Part shown: positions 7,350 to 15,636 of the stretch, in pieces | How positions within the stretch are numbered: position 1 is the stretch's first letter | How the letters are laid out: every line of letters starts with the position of its first letter | From: an uncultured Clostridia bacterium | GTDB lineage: Bacteria; Bacillota; Clostridia; UBA1381 | Assembly (NCBI GenBank): GCA_934462945.1 | Contig: CAKSJF010000004.1 | Coordinates: 1-59,274 of the forward strand | Length of the DNA: 59,274 bases | Direction of reading: 5' to 3' | Translations under genes and position numbers: made by a program | Notes under the pieces: generated by a model | Told to the model about the DNA's origin: nothing | Database searches by the model: none | What the model saw: only the letters and a program-made list of their open reading frames with translations

Positions 7350-7680
7350 ATGAGTAAGCGAGACGATTGCGGGCATAGTGATATGCGTGAGGAAAGTCCG
7401 GGCTCCAGAGAGCAGGGATGCCGGCTAACGGCCGGTGGAGGCGACTCCAAGGAGAGTGCAGCAGAAAAGAAACGCCCTTTTAGGGTAAGTGTGAAAATGT
7501 GAGGTAAGAGCTCACAGGGGGAATGGAGACATCTCCCTCGTGTAAACCCCATCCGGAGCAACATCAACCCAGAACATAAGCCTGCTCGGCAGTTTCTGAA
7601 CTGATGGCTTGAGCAAAGAAGCAATTCTTTGCCACAGATAGATAATCGTCTAATACAGAACCCGGCTTATTGCTTGCTCA
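7350..7680 (+). ncRNA. rnpB: RNase P RNA, bacterial class A
   Basis: The catalytic RNA of RNase P, which removes the 5' leader of pre-tRNAs. The universally conserved blocks are present: GAGGAAAGTCCGGGCTCC near 7388, the GTGAGGTAAGAGCTCACAGG region near 7499 and ACAGAACCCGGCTTAT near the 3' end. Helix P1 is formed by GAGTAAGC (7352-7359) and GCTTGCTC (7672-7679). The overall length of about 330 nt and organisation suggest class A. It has its own promoter and terminator. The open reading frames that cross it are incidental. Confidence 0.95.
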
Positions 7681-7692
7681 TTTTTTAGCATT

Positions 7693-7733
7693 AAAAACTG
7701 TTGTTTCAGTCTTTGAAACAGCAGTTTTTCTTT
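7693..7733 (+). terminator. Terminator of rnpB
   Basis: AAAAACTGTTGTTTCA and TTGAAACAGCAGTTTTT form a 16-bp stem with one G-T pair and a 4-5 nt loop, followed by CTTTATTT. The A/T-rich base of the stem makes it usable in both directions. Confidence 0.88.
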
Positions 7734-7865
7734 ATTTAGTGCTTAAATTGCTGAAAAACTACCAGATCTTGTGGACATTTTTTAAGGGTGTCAGAATCAC
7801 TAAAAGGAACTTGAAAACAAGCCAAAAGTTTGTGACAAATTTTTTAAAGAAATTGCTCAAAAAGC

Positions 7866-7894
7866 TTGCAATTGTCTTAAAAATTGGGTATAAT
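7866..7894 (+). promoter_or_regulatory. Promoter of the S10 operon
   Basis: TTGCAA (7866-7871), a 17-nt spacer and a perfect TATAAT (7889-7894). It lies about 430 nt upstream of rpsJ and would start a long untranslated leader near 7901. Confidence 0.8.
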
Positions 7895-7900
7895 AGTAGT

Positions 7901-8322
7901 GTTGTGACACTTGACAAACGAGGAAGCGGGAGGTTGCGGACTGATACGTCCGGTTTTTCCGTGGAGAATGTCCGATTCATGAAACCGGGCGACAGGTCAC
8001 GCTGCAATTGATTTTCGCAAAAGCACACTGGGCGTATGCCCGTTTTTGTGCGTGCAGATTCCTGCGGATTTTTCCAAAGGAATGGCTTTCTTGTGCGGAA
8101 AATGCGGCGAAAACTGACTACCCGGAATGCAGAATATGCAATTCGGGTTTTATTTTGAGGGTGGATAGAAACACCCGGCGGTGTGTTTACACGAAACGAG
8201 CTGTCGTGCAGGAAACAACACAATGATGGAGGGTGTCCGATTTGCCGCATGGCGGGGCGAAAGCCCAATCAGGAGCAAAAAAGACGCTCTTTACGAAAAA
8301 TCACGATGTAGGAGGGAAAAGT
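7901..8322 (+). promoter_or_regulatory. Long S10-operon leader
   Basis: About 420 nt between the putative start site and rpsJ with no convincing gene. It contains several hairpins, including GGGC-GTAT-GCCC followed by GTTTTT near 8029-8047 and a stronger terminator-like hairpin at 8120-8156. In E. coli, ribosomal protein L4 (encoded in this operon) controls the S10 leader by attenuation and translation repression; Firmicutes are known to have distinct r-protein leaders. Which ligand acts here is not visible. Confidence 0.5.
8120..8156 (+). terminator. Attenuator-like terminator in the S10 leader
   Basis: ACCCGGAATGCA and TGCAATTCGGGT pair (with one mismatch and one G-U) around a short loop and run directly into TTTTATTTT. 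It lies about 165 nt before rpsJ, inside the leader, so it would end transcription before the operon unless prevented. Confidence 0.65.
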
Positions 8323-8637
8323 ATGGCAGCAAATCAGAAAATCAGAATCAAGCTGAAAGCTTATGACCATGCAATCTTAGACCAATCCGCAGAGAAGATT
8401 GTTGAGATTGCAAAGAGAACCGGCGCAAAGGTATCAGGCCCGATTCCTCTGCCGACCGACAAAGAGGTTATCACCATCTTGAGAGCGGTTCATAAGTACA
8501 AGGATTCGCGTGAGCAGTTTGAAAGAAGAACTCACAAAAGATTGATTGACATTGTTGTTCCGGGTGCAAAAACCATGGAATCGTTAATCAAGCTGGACTT
8601 GCCGGCAGGCGTTGAAATCAACGTAATCCAGAAGTAA
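8323..8637 (+). CDS. rpsJ: 30S ribosomal protein S10
   Basis: First gene of the S10-spc-alpha cluster. S10 is a 30S head protein and, as NusE, partners with NusB in transcription antitermination; nusB is at 40079 in this window. The start is the ATG at 8323 (MAANQKIRIKLKAYDH), preceded by TAGGAGGG with 7-nt spacing; a longer open frame upstream has no ribosome binding site and no family similarity. The 104-residue length is normal and the SGPIPLPT loop typical of S10 is present. It follows a long leader with an attenuator-like hairpin. Confidence 0.97.
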   Translation: MAANQKIRIKLKAYDHAILDQSAEKIVEIAKRTGAKVSGPIPLPTDKEVITILRAVHKYKDSREQFERRTHKRLIDIVVPGAKTMESLIKLDLPAGVEINVIQK

Positions 8638-8736
8638 GTCCGAAAAAATGGCAGTAACCGCTTGCGGTTATGATGCAGGTCAATGTTCCCGTTTGCTTTT
8701 TGTGGGAACCAATAACTGTTAGAAAGGATGAACAAA

Positions 8737-9366
8737 ATGAAAAAAGCAATTTTAGGCACAAAGCTTGGAATGACCCAAATCTTTGATGCAGACGGAAAAG
8801 TAATTCCGGTTACCGTTGTTGCAGCAGGACCTTGCGTGGTTGTGCAAAAGAAAACAATGGAAAACGACGGCTATGAGGCTGTTCAGGTTGGTTTCGGCGA
8901 TGTTCGCGAAAAGAGCATGAACAAACCGCAAAAGGGTCAGTTTGCAAAGGCTGACGTTGCGGCAAAGAAGTACTTGAGAGAATTCAGACTCGACGATTGC
9001 CAGGCGCTGAATGTCGGCGATGAAATCAAGGCAGACACATTTGAAGCCGGAGAAAAAATTGATGTAACCGGTATCAGCAAGGGTAAAGGCTTTGCCGGCC
9101 CGATGAAGAGATGGGGATTGCATAGAGGTCCTATGGCTCACGGTTCAGGCTATCACAGAGGCTCAGGTTCAATGGGCGCTTGCTCAAACCCGGGTCGTGT
9201 TATGAAGGGAAAGAAACTCCCTGGTCATATGGGCGTTGTCAGAGTAACCGTTCAGAACCTTGAGGTTGTTAAGGTAGACGCTGAGCAGAATTTAATTCTG
9301 ATCAAGGGCGCAGTACCGGGCAACAAGGGCGGACTTGTTACATTAAGAGACAGCATTAAAGCGTGA
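8737..9366 (+). CDS. rplC: 50S ribosomal protein L3
   Basis: L3 is an early-assembly 50S protein that reaches toward the peptidyl transferase centre. The ATG at 8737 (MKKAILGTKLGMTQIF) is chosen because AAAGGA lies about 8 nt upstream; the ATG at 8728 overlaps that site. 209 residues, normal length. The SKGKGFAGPMKRWG stretch and the HGSGYHRGSGSMG loop, which carries the Gln/Gly-rich tip region, are clear. A 99-nt gap with two small hairpins separates it from rpsJ, larger than most spacings in the operon. Confidence 0.97.
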   Translation: MKKAILGTKLGMTQIFDADGKVIPVTVVAAGPCVVVQKKTMENDGYEAVQVGFGDVREKSMNKPQKGQFAKADVAAKKYLREFRLDDCQALNVGDEIKADTFEAGEKIDVTGISKGKGFAGPMKRWGLHRGPMAHGSGYHRGSGSMGACSNPGRVMKGKKLPGHMGVVRVTVQNLEVVKVDAEQNLILIKGAVPGNKGGLVTLRDSIKA

Positions 9367-9392
9367 GAGGAATAGGAAAGGAGGAATAAACT

Positions 9393-10016
9393 ATGCCAAC
9401 AGTAGCTGTATATAACATGGAAGGCGCAAAAGTCGGAACGATGGAAGTAAACGAGTCGGTTTTTGCAGCGGAAGTGAATAAGGCTGTGCTGCATCAGGTG
9501 GTTACCAATTACCTGGCAAACCAGAGACAGGGCACACAGAGCACAAAGACCCGTACAGAAGTACGCGGCGGTGGTATTAAGCCTTGGCGTCAGAAGGGTA
9601 CAGGCCGTGCAAGACAGGGTAGTATCCGTGCTCCGCAATGGACAGGCGGTGGTGTTGCATTAGGTCCTAAGCCGCGCGATTACAGATATAGCATTAATAA
9701 GAAGATCAAAAAGATCGCTCTGAAATCTGCTCTTTCTGCAAAGTATGAGGCTTATGAGATTTTTGTAATCGAAGATTTAAAGATGGACGAAATCAAAACT
9801 TCTAAGATTGCAAAGATGTTAAAGGCTTTGGATATCAACACAAAGGCATTGATTGTAACTGCAGAATGTGATGAAAACATCTATAAATCTGCAAGAAATA
9901 TTAAGGGTGTTACTCCGACATATGTAGGTACTTTAAACACCTATGAAATTTTGAAACACGACAAATTTGTTGTGTCGAAAGAGGCAATTGCCAAGATTGA
10001 GGAGGTGCTTTGCTAA
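9393..10016 (+). CDS. rplD: 50S ribosomal protein L4
   Basis: L4 lines the exit tunnel of the large subunit and in E. coli is the autogenous repressor of the S10 operon, which makes it a candidate ligand for the leader at 7901-8322. 207 residues. The conserved extended loop (TRTEVRGGGIKPWRQKGTGR, then ARQGSIRAPQWTGGG) is intact. The ATG follows AAAGGAGG. Its stop codon overlaps the first base of rplW (TAATG), so the two are coupled. Confidence 0.97.
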   Translation: MPTVAVYNMEGAKVGTMEVNESVFAAEVNKAVLHQVVTNYLANQRQGTQSTKTRTEVRGGGIKPWRQKGTGRARQGSIRAPQWTGGGVALGPKPRDYRYSINKKIKKIALKSALSAKYEAYEIFVIEDLKMDEIKTSKIAKMLKALDINTKALIVTAECDENIYKSARNIKGVTPTYVGTLNTYEILKHDKFVVSKEAIAKIEEVLC

Positions 10017-10321
10017 TGACATACGCACACGATATCATCAGAAAACCAATCATCTCCGAGCGCAGCATGGAGCCGGTATTCGATAAGAGCGGCAAGCAGA
10101 TCAACAAATACACATTTGAAGTAGCAGTTGACGCAAACAAGATTGAAATCAAGAAGGCTGTTGAAGAAATCTTCGGCGTTCAGGTTGCAGATGTCAACAC
10201 TATGCGCGTGATGGGTAAGATGAAGAGAATGGGCAGATACGAGGGCCGCAGAGCTTCCTGGAAGAAAGCAATCGTAACATTAAAGCCCGAAAGCAAGACG
10301 ATTGAATTCTTTGAGATGTAA
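10016..10321 (+). CDS. rplW: 50S ribosomal protein L23
   Basis: L23 sits at the tunnel exit and docks trigger factor and SRP. The start is ATG 10016 (MTYAHDIIRKPIISERSM), in TAATG overlap with rplD and preceded by GAGGAGG inside the end of rplD. 101 residues, typical. The conserved PIISERSM and TFEVAVDANKIEIKKAVE segments are seen. Confidence 0.96.
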   Translation: MTYAHDIIRKPIISERSMEPVFDKSGKQINKYTFEVAVDANKIEIKKAVEEIFGVQVADVNTMRVMGKMKRMGRYEGRRASWKKAIVTLKPESKTIEFFEM

Positions 10322-10376
10322 TCGCCTGCACTTATGTGTCATCTGACACGATAAATTCAGATAAGGAGTGAAAATA

Positions 10377-11210
10377 ATGGCTATCAGAAAATTTAAGCCG
10401 ACTTCTCCTGCAAGAAGATTTATGACCGTTTCGGACTTTGCGGAAATCACAAAAAAGACTCCGGAGCGTTCCCTGTTAGAATCTTTAAATAAGCATGCAG
10501 GAAGAAACTCATACGGCAGAATCACTGTTCGTCACAGAGGCGGCGGTAACAGACAGAAGTATAGAGTAATTGATTTTAAGAGAAATAAGGATGGTATGAA
10601 CGCAACTGTAATCGGTATTGAGTACGATCCGAACAGAAGCGCAAATATCGCTCTCTTACAGTACGAGGACGGAACAAAATCCTATATCATCGCACCGGTT
10701 GGTCTGACAGACGGAGACGTTGTTGTTTCCGGAACAGGCGCAGACATTAAGCCGGGTAACGCTTTGTTCATTAAGGACATTCCGGTTGGTACTCTGATTC
10801 ATAACATTGAGCTTTATCCGGGCAAGGGCGGTCAGCTGGTTCGTTCCGCTGGTAACTCTGCTCAGTTGATGGCAAAAGAAGGCGACTATGCACAGGTTCG
10901 TCTGCCGTCCGGCGAAGTTCGTATGATTCGCATGGATTGTAAAGCAACCATCGGTATCGTTGGCAATCAGCAGCATGAGAACGTTTCCATCGGTAAAGCC
11001 GGAAGAAAACGTCACATGGGCTGGAGACCGACTGTCCGCGGTGTTGTTATGAACCCGAACGACCACCCGCACGGCGGTGGTGAAGGTAAATCTCCGATCG
11101 GTCGTCCTGCTCCTGTAACTCCGTGGGGTAAACCTGCACTGGGTTATAAGACCAGAAAGAAAAAGAACAAGACCGATAAGTTTATCGTTAAGAGAAGAAA
11201 CTCGAAATAA
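10377..11210 (+). CDS. rplB: 50S ribosomal protein L2
   Basis: L2 is needed for subunit joining and peptidyl transferase activity. The start at ATG 10377 (MAIRKFKPTSPARRF) follows AAGGAGTG; an in-frame GTG nine bases earlier lies inside that site. 277 residues. The C-terminal signature GWRPTVRGVVMNPNDHPHGG contains the conserved functional histidines, and a KTRKKKN-type basic tail ends the protein. Confidence 0.97.
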   Translation: MAIRKFKPTSPARRFMTVSDFAEITKKTPERSLLESLNKHAGRNSYGRITVRHRGGGNRQKYRVIDFKRNKDGMNATVIGIEYDPNRSANIALLQYEDGTKSYIIAPVGLTDGDVVVSGTGADIKPGNALFIKDIPVGTLIHNIELYPGKGGQLVRSAGNSAQLMAKEGDYAQVRLPSGEVRMIRMDCKATIGIVGNQQHENVSIGKAGRKRHMGWRPTVRGVVMNPNDHPHGGGEGKSPIGRPAPVTPWGKPALGYKTRKKKNKTDKFIVKRRNSK

Positions 11211-11242
11211 GGATTTGATAGTTCCGAAAGGAGGAAATAAGA

Positions 11243-11515
11243 ATGAGCAGATCACTGAAAAAAGGACCTTTCGTGGAAGAACGCTTGATGAGCAGAATCG
11301 ACGCTATGAACGCTGCAAACGAGAAGAAGGTTATCAAAACCTGGTCAAGAGCTTCAACGATTTTCCCGGAAATGGTTGGTCACACAATTGCTGTTCATGA
11401 CGGCAGAAAGCATGTTCCTGTATTTATCAGCGAGGACATGGTTGGACACAGACTGGGCGAGTTTGCTCCGACAAGAACCTATAGAGGTCATGCCGGCGCA
11501 AAGACATCCAGATAA
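11243..11515 (+). CDS. rpsS: 30S ribosomal protein S19
   Basis: S19 binds 16S rRNA in the head of the small subunit next to S13. 90 residues; starts MSRSLKKGPFVEERLM after GAAAGGAGG. The GHKLGEF-type motif (GHRLGEFAPTRTYRGHAG) is intact. Standard position between rplB and rplV. Confidence 0.97.
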   Translation: MSRSLKKGPFVEERLMSRIDAMNAANEKKVIKTWSRASTIFPEMVGHTIAVHDGRKHVPVFISEDMVGHRLGEFAPTRTYRGHAGAKTSR

Positions 11516-11559
11516 GGTATAGTTTTTTGAGGATAGATGTTGAAAGGAGGAATCCATAC

Positions 11560-11895
11560 ATGGAAGCACGTGCAAGTTTGAGATATGCCCGTATTTCTCC
11601 CAGAAAGGTGAAAATTGTTCTTGATTTGATCAGAAATAAGCCGGTGGGCGTTGCTATGGGTATCTTAAAGAATACACCAAAAGCTGCAAGCGAATATTTG
11701 GAGAAGCTGTTAGCGTCTGCAATTGCAAACGCAGAAAATAATCATAATATGGATGTAAACAATTTATATGTTTCAGAGTGCTTTGCAACGCAAGGCCCGA
11801 CTCTTAAGAGAGTTCAGCCGAGAGCGCAAGGAAGAGCATTCAGAATCCTGAAGAGAACCAGCCATATTACTTTAGTATTAAAGGAAAAAGAATAA
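11560..11895 (+). CDS. rplV: 50S ribosomal protein L22
   Basis: L22 forms part of the exit-tunnel constriction and is a macrolide-resistance site in other species. The start is ATG 11560 (MEARASLRYARISPRKVK), eight bases after AAAGGAGG; an in-frame upstream start at 11527 has no matching site. 111 residues. The beta-hairpin (TLKRVQPRAQGRAFRILKR) is of wild-type form with no insertion. Confidence 0.96.
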   Translation: MEARASLRYARISPRKVKIVLDLIRNKPVGVAMGILKNTPKAASEYLEKLLASAIANAENNHNMDVNNLYVSECFATQGPTLKRVQPRAQGRAFRILKRTSHITLVLKEKE

Positions 11896-11916
11896 TCGAA
11901 AAAGGAGGTAATTCCT

Positions 11917-12621
11917 ATGGGACAAAAAGTAAATCCGCACGGTCTTAGAGTCGGCGTTATTAAGGACTGGGATTCTAAGTGGATTGCAGGTAAAAAAGAC
12001 TTCGGAGACCAGTTGGTTGAAGATTATAATATCAGAAAGTTTGTCAAGAAGGCTTGCTTTGACGCAGGAATCGCAAAGATCGTCATTGAGCGTAAGCAAA
12101 ATAAGATTTTTGTTACCATCCATGCATCAAAGCCGGGTATCATCATCGGTAAAGCAGGCGCTGAAATCGACAAATTAAAGGTTCAGCTTGAGAAGATGAC
12201 CAAAAAGGGCGTCAATATCAACATTATGGAAGTAAAGCAGCCGGATACCAATGCACAGCTCGTTGCAGAGAACATTGCCGCACAGCTCGAAAGAAGAATT
12301 TCTTTCCGCCGCGCTATGAAGCAGGTTATGGGCAGAGCAATGAGACTTGGCATCAAGGGTATTAAGACAAGCGTTTCCGGACGTGTCGGCGGCGCTGAAA
12401 TTGCAAGAACAGAGCAATATCATGAGGGTACAATTCCTCTTCAGACTTTAAGAGCAGACATCGACTACGGTTTTGCAGAAGCTGCAACAACCTACGGTAT
12501 CATCGGCGTTAAGGTTTGGATCTATAAGGGCGAGGTTCTGCGTGATTCTGCAAGAGCAGAGCGCACAGAGAAGCCGGAAAGACGCGAAAGACGCGACAGA
12601 AGACCGAAGGGAGGCAGATAA
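11917..12621 (+). CDS. rpsC: 30S ribosomal protein S3
   Basis: S3 lines the mRNA entry channel and has helicase activity with S4 and S5. 234 residues. It begins MGQKVNPHGLRVGVIKDW after AAAGGAGG. The KH domain GxxG loop (KPGIIIGKAG) and the conserved GVKVWIYKGE segment are present, followed by a charged Arg/Glu-rich tail. Confidence 0.97.
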   Translation: MGQKVNPHGLRVGVIKDWDSKWIAGKKDFGDQLVEDYNIRKFVKKACFDAGIAKIVIERKQNKIFVTIHASKPGIIIGKAGAEIDKLKVQLEKMTKKGVNINIMEVKQPDTNAQLVAENIAAQLERRISFRRAMKQVMGRAMRLGIKGIKTSVSGRVGGAEIARTEQYHEGTIPLQTLRADIDYGFAEAATTYGIIGVKVWIYKGEVLRDSARAERTEKPERRERRDRRPKGGR

Positions 12622-12623
12622 TC

Positions 12624-13046
12624 ATGTTGTTACCGAAGAGAGTGAAATACAGAAAGGTTATGCGCGGCAGAATGAAGGGAAAAGCAACGCGCGGCAACGT
12701 TGTTTCTAACGGTGAATACGGTCTTCAGGCATTAGAGCCGTCCTGGATCACCTCCAGACAGATTGAGGCTGCCCGTATCGCGATGACCAGATACACCAAA
12801 AGAGGCGGTCAGGTTTGGATCAAAATTTTCCCGGATAAGCCGATCACACAAAAGCCGGCTGAAACACGAATGGGTTCCGGTAAAGGAAGTCCTGAGTACT
12901 GGGTTGCAGTAGTTAAGCCGGGCAGAGTTATGTTTGAAATCGGCGGTGTGAGTGAGGAGGTTGCTCGTGAGGCGCTTCGTCTTGCTATGCACAAGCTGCC
13001 GGTTAAGTGCAAGTTTGTAAAACGTGAAGCAGAGGATGGTGAATAA
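12624..13046 (+). CDS. rplP: 50S ribosomal protein L16
   Basis: L16 contacts the A-site tRNA and helps organise the peptidyl transferase centre. 140 residues, starting MLLPKRVKYRKVMRGRMKG two bases after the rpsC stop; the ribosome binding site lies in the rpsC tail (GGGAGG). The basic loop ITRYTKRGGQ-like region (MTRYTKRGGQVWIKIFPDKP) is intact. Confidence 0.97.
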   Translation: MLLPKRVKYRKVMRGRMKGKATRGNVVSNGEYGLQALEPSWITSRQIEAARIAMTRYTKRGGQVWIKIFPDKPITQKPAETRMGSGKGSPEYWVAVVKPGRVMFEIGGVSEEVAREALRLAMHKLPVKCKFVKREAEDGE

Positions 13047-13048
13047 GA

Positions 13049-13252
13049 ATGAAAGTACAAGAGCTTAGAGAATTATCTTCGGCTGAATTGACCGAAAAGC
13101 TGGCTCAATGCAAGCAGGAGCTTTTCAACTTGAGATTTCAAAACGCTATCAATCAGCTGGAGAATCCCAGAAGAATCGGTGACGTAAAGAAAACAATCGC
13201 TCGGATTAAGACCATCATTCATGAAAGAGAATTAGAAGGTTCCGCAATGTAA
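13049..13252 (+). CDS. rpmC: 50S ribosomal protein L29
   Basis: L29 is a small two-helix protein at the tunnel exit. 67 residues. The family pattern LRELSSAELTEKLAQCKQEL, then FNLRFQ, then NPRRIGDVKKTIARIKT, is clear. It starts two bases after the rplP stop with GGATGG as a weak site inside rplP. A 90-nt gap before rpsQ shows no clear element. Confidence 0.96.
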   Translation: MKVQELRELSSAELTEKLAQCKQELFNLRFQNAINQLENPRRIGDVKKTIARIKTIIHERELEGSAM

Positions 13253-13342
13253 TTGCAGCCGCTAACGCTCAATAAAATAGGTTAAATTTGATTGAAACGT
13301 CAGGAATAATACAATTTTGATTGTATGAAAGGAGGAACCGAA

Positions 13343-13600
13343 ATGGCAGAGAGAAACAGCCGTAAGGTTAAGATTGGCAAGGTTGTCAGCAATAAAATGG
13401 ATAAGACCATTGTAGTTGCCATTGAATACAGAGTGAAGCATCCGCTTTATGGGAAAATCGAAAAGAGAACCTACAAATTAAAGGCGCATGATCAGGATAA
13501 TATCTGTGCAATTGGCGATAGAGTAAAGGTTATGGAAACCAGACCGATTTCTAAGGATAAGAGATGGAGACTGGTTGAGATTGTAGAAAAGGCTCAGTAA
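13343..13600 (+). CDS. rpsQ: 30S ribosomal protein S17
   Basis: S17 is an early 16S rRNA binder with an OB fold. 85 residues from ATG 13343 (MAERNSRKVKIGKVVS), which follows GAAAGGAGG; a start 18 bases earlier would overlap that site. The VSNKMDKTIVVAIE motif and the C-terminal ISKDKRWRLVEI are typical. Confidence 0.96.
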   Translation: MAERNSRKVKIGKVVSNKMDKTIVVAIEYRVKHPLYGKIEKRTYKLKAHDQDNICAIGDRVKVMETRPISKDKRWRLVEIVEKAQ

Positions 13601-13628
13601 TCGACTGTGCCGGGAAGGAGGAGTAATC

Positions 13629-13997
13629 ATGATCCAGCAACAAACACTTTTGAGAGTCGCTGATAATACTGGTGCAAAGGAAGTAATGTGCATCCGTGTC
13701 ATGGGCGGATCCAAAAAGAGATATGCAGCAGTCGGCGATGAAATCATCTGTTCTGTTAAAAAGGCAACACCGGGCGGCGTTGTTAAAAAGGGTGACGTTG
13801 TGAAGGCTGTTGTTGTCAGAACTGTAAAAGAAACCAGACGTAAGGACGGTTCCTATATTCGATTTGATGAAAATGCAGCTGTTATCGTTAAAGATGACAA
13901 GAATCCGAGAGGTACCCGTATTTTTGGCCCTGTTGCAAGAGAGCTCAGAGATAAAGAGTACATGAAGATTTTGTCGTTGGCTCCCGAAGTTCTGTAA
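13629..13997 (+). CDS. rplN: 50S ribosomal protein L14
   Basis: L14 forms intersubunit bridges and is the docking site of RsfS. 122 residues, starting MIQQQTLLRVADNTGAKEVM after GGAAGGAGG. The GRARKDG-like region (ETRRKDGSYIRFDENAAVI) and the C-terminal RIFGPVARELRDKEYMKI are conserved. Confidence 0.97.
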   Translation: MIQQQTLLRVADNTGAKEVMCIRVMGGSKKRYAAVGDEIICSVKKATPGGVVKKGDVVKAVVVRTVKETRRKDGSYIRFDENAAVIVKDDKNPRGTRIFGPVARELRDKEYMKILSLAPEVL

Positions 13998-14010
13998 GGA
14001 GGTGCAAACA

Positions 14011-14334
14011 ATGAAAAAGTTACATGTAAAGCGCGGAGACTTAGTAGAAGTAATCTCCGGAAAAGATAAAGGCAAGCAGGGTAAAATCGTCACAGCATTC
14101 CCGGAAACGGGGAGAGTTATCGTGGAAGGCGTTGCCATGGTGAAGAAACACCAGAAAGCAAAGATGCAGGGTCAGGAAAGCGGCATTCTGCATATGGAAG
14201 CGCCGATCGATGCATCCAACGTGATGAGAGTTTGCTCAAAGTGCGGTAAGGCAGCAAGAACCGGTGTTAAAATTTTAGAGGACGGTTCTAAGGCTCGTTA
14301 CTGCAAGAAATGCCAGGAAATATTTAACGACTAA
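14011..14334 (+). CDS. rplX: 50S ribosomal protein L24
   Basis: L24 starts 50S assembly through its KOW domain (LVEVISGKDKGKQGKI at about 11-26). 107 residues from ATG 14011, eight bases after AAGGAGG. A CSKCG pair and a later CKKC pair near the C terminus form a possible zinc site, seen in many L24 proteins. Confidence 0.96.
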   Translation: MKKLHVKRGDLVEVISGKDKGKQGKIVTAFPETGRVIVEGVAMVKKHQKAKMQGQESGILHMEAPIDASNVMRVCSKCGKAARTGVKILEDGSKARYCKKCQEIFND

Positions 14335-14360
14335 TTTGTGAGAGGAGGTAAATTCATACA

Positions 14361-14903
14361 ATGTCCAGATTGCAAGAAAAATATAAAGCAGAAGTAGCTC
14401 CTGCTTTGATGACAAAGTTTGGCTACAAAAGCACAATGCAAATCCCGAAGCTTGAGAAAATCGTAATCAATATCGGAATGAGCGACGCAAGAGAAAATCC
14501 GAAGGTAATCGACGCGGCTATGAATGATCTTGCACAGATCACAGGTCAAAGACCGGTTATCACAAAGGCAAGAAAGTCCGTTGCAAACTTCAAGCTCAGA
14601 GAAGGAATGAACATTGGCTGTAAGGTTACATTGAGAGCCGATAAGATGTATGAGTTCTTAGATCGTTTATTCAACGTAGCACTTCCGCGTGTAAGAGACT
14701 TCAGAGGAATCAATCCGAACTCCTTTGACGGCAGAGGAAACTATGCCTTAGGTATTAAGGAGCAGTTAATCTTCCCGGAAATTGAATACGATAAAATTGA
14801 TAAAATCAGAGGTATGGATATCATTATCGTAACAACTGCAAAGAGTGACGAAGAGGCTCGCGAGATGTTAAGCCTGATGGGCGCTCCGTTTGTTCGCGGT
14901 TAA
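14361..14903 (+). CDS. rplE: 50S ribosomal protein L5
   Basis: L5 binds 5S rRNA and the P-site tRNA. 180 residues starting MSRLQEKYKAEVAPALM after AGAGGAGG. Conserved segments KIVINIGMSDAREN, RPVITKARKSVANFKLR and FPEIEYDKIDKIRGMDI are all present. Confidence 0.97.
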   Translation: MSRLQEKYKAEVAPALMTKFGYKSTMQIPKLEKIVINIGMSDARENPKVIDAAMNDLAQITGQRPVITKARKSVANFKLREGMNIGCKVTLRADKMYEFLDRLFNVALPRVRDFRGINPNSFDGRGNYALGIKEQLIFPEIEYDKIDKIRGMDIIIVTTAKSDEEAREMLSLMGAPFVRG

Positions 14904-14917
14904 GAAGGAGGAATAAC

Positions 14918-15103
14918 ATGGCTAAGAAATCTATGGTTGTTAAGCAGCAGAGAAAGCCGAAGCATTCTACACAAGGCTATACCAGATGTAAGATCTGCGG
15001 AAGACCGCATGCTTATTTAAGAAAATTTGGTATCTGCCGTATCTGCTTCAGAGAGCTTGCTTACAAGGGTCAGATTCCCGGCGTGCGCAAGGCGAGCTGG
15101 TAA
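14918..15103 (+). CDS. rpsZ: 30S ribosomal protein S14, zinc-binding type Z
   Basis: 61 residues, the short zinc-dependent form of S14. The zinc ligands are two CxxC pairs, CKICG and CRICF, separated by PHAYLRKFG. The ATG follows AGAAGGAGG. The zinc-free long paralogue (about 90 residues), often induced on zinc starvation, is not in this window. Confidence 0.97.
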   Translation: MAKKSMVVKQQRKPKHSTQGYTRCKICGRPHAYLRKFGICRICFRELAYKGQIPGVRKASW

Positions 15104-15163
15104 AATTCATACAAACAATTTATTCAGACGAATTCCTACAGAATTTGGAAGGAGGTAAACTTA

Positions 15164-15562
15164 ATGCAAATTACAGATCCGATTGCAGATATGTTAACTC
15201 GTATCAGAAATGCGAATTCTGCAAGACATGAGACAGTGGATATCCCGGCTTCAAACATGAAGAAGGCAATTGCTGAAATCTTAAATGAAGAGGGTTATAT
15301 TAAGAGCTATCAGATTATCGAGGATGGAAAACAGGGCGTGATCCGAATTGCTTTAAAGTACGGACCGGCGAAAGAGCGGGTTATCAGCGGTTTAAAGAGA
15401 GTATCAAAGCCGGGCTTGAGATTCTATGCAGCAGCAGACGAGCTGCCGAGAGTTTTAAAGGGCTTAGGAATCGCAATCATTTCCACATCAAAGGGTGTTA
15501 TGACCGATAAGGCTGCCAGAAAAGAAAATATCGGCGGCGAGGTTCTGGCATTTATCTGGTAA
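15164..15562 (+). CDS. rpsH: 30S ribosomal protein S8
   Basis: S8 is a central-domain 16S rRNA binder; in E. coli it represses the spc operon. 132 residues starting MQITDPIADMLTRIRNANSA after GGAAGGAGG. The C-terminal signature STSKGVMTDKAARKENIGGE is intact. Confidence 0.97.
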   Translation: MQITDPIADMLTRIRNANSARHETVDIPASNMKKAIAEILNEEGYIKSYQIIEDGKQGVIRIALKYGPAKERVISGLKRVSKPGLRFYAAADELPRVLKGLGIAIISTSKGVMTDKAARKENIGGEVLAFIW

Positions 15563-15636
15563 TTAGGGAAGAATCCCGAATCAACTGAAAACCTGTTAGA
15601 AAAACAGAGAAAATCTAAGTTAAGGAGGAACGATCA

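Noticed and set aside
7314..7624. Open reading frames on both strands at 7.3-7.6 kb
   Set aside because: They coincide with RNase P RNA, whose conserved elements are clear; no ribosome binding sites.
7670..8268. Open reading frames in the rnpB-rpsJ region, including a 169-codon minus-strand frame
   Set aside because: They cross a terminator, the S10 promoter and leader hairpins, lack ribosome binding sites and show no domain-like pattern.
8233..8322. N-terminal extension of S10
   Set aside because: The extension is not S10-like and lacks a binding site; ATG 8323 follows TAGGAGGG.
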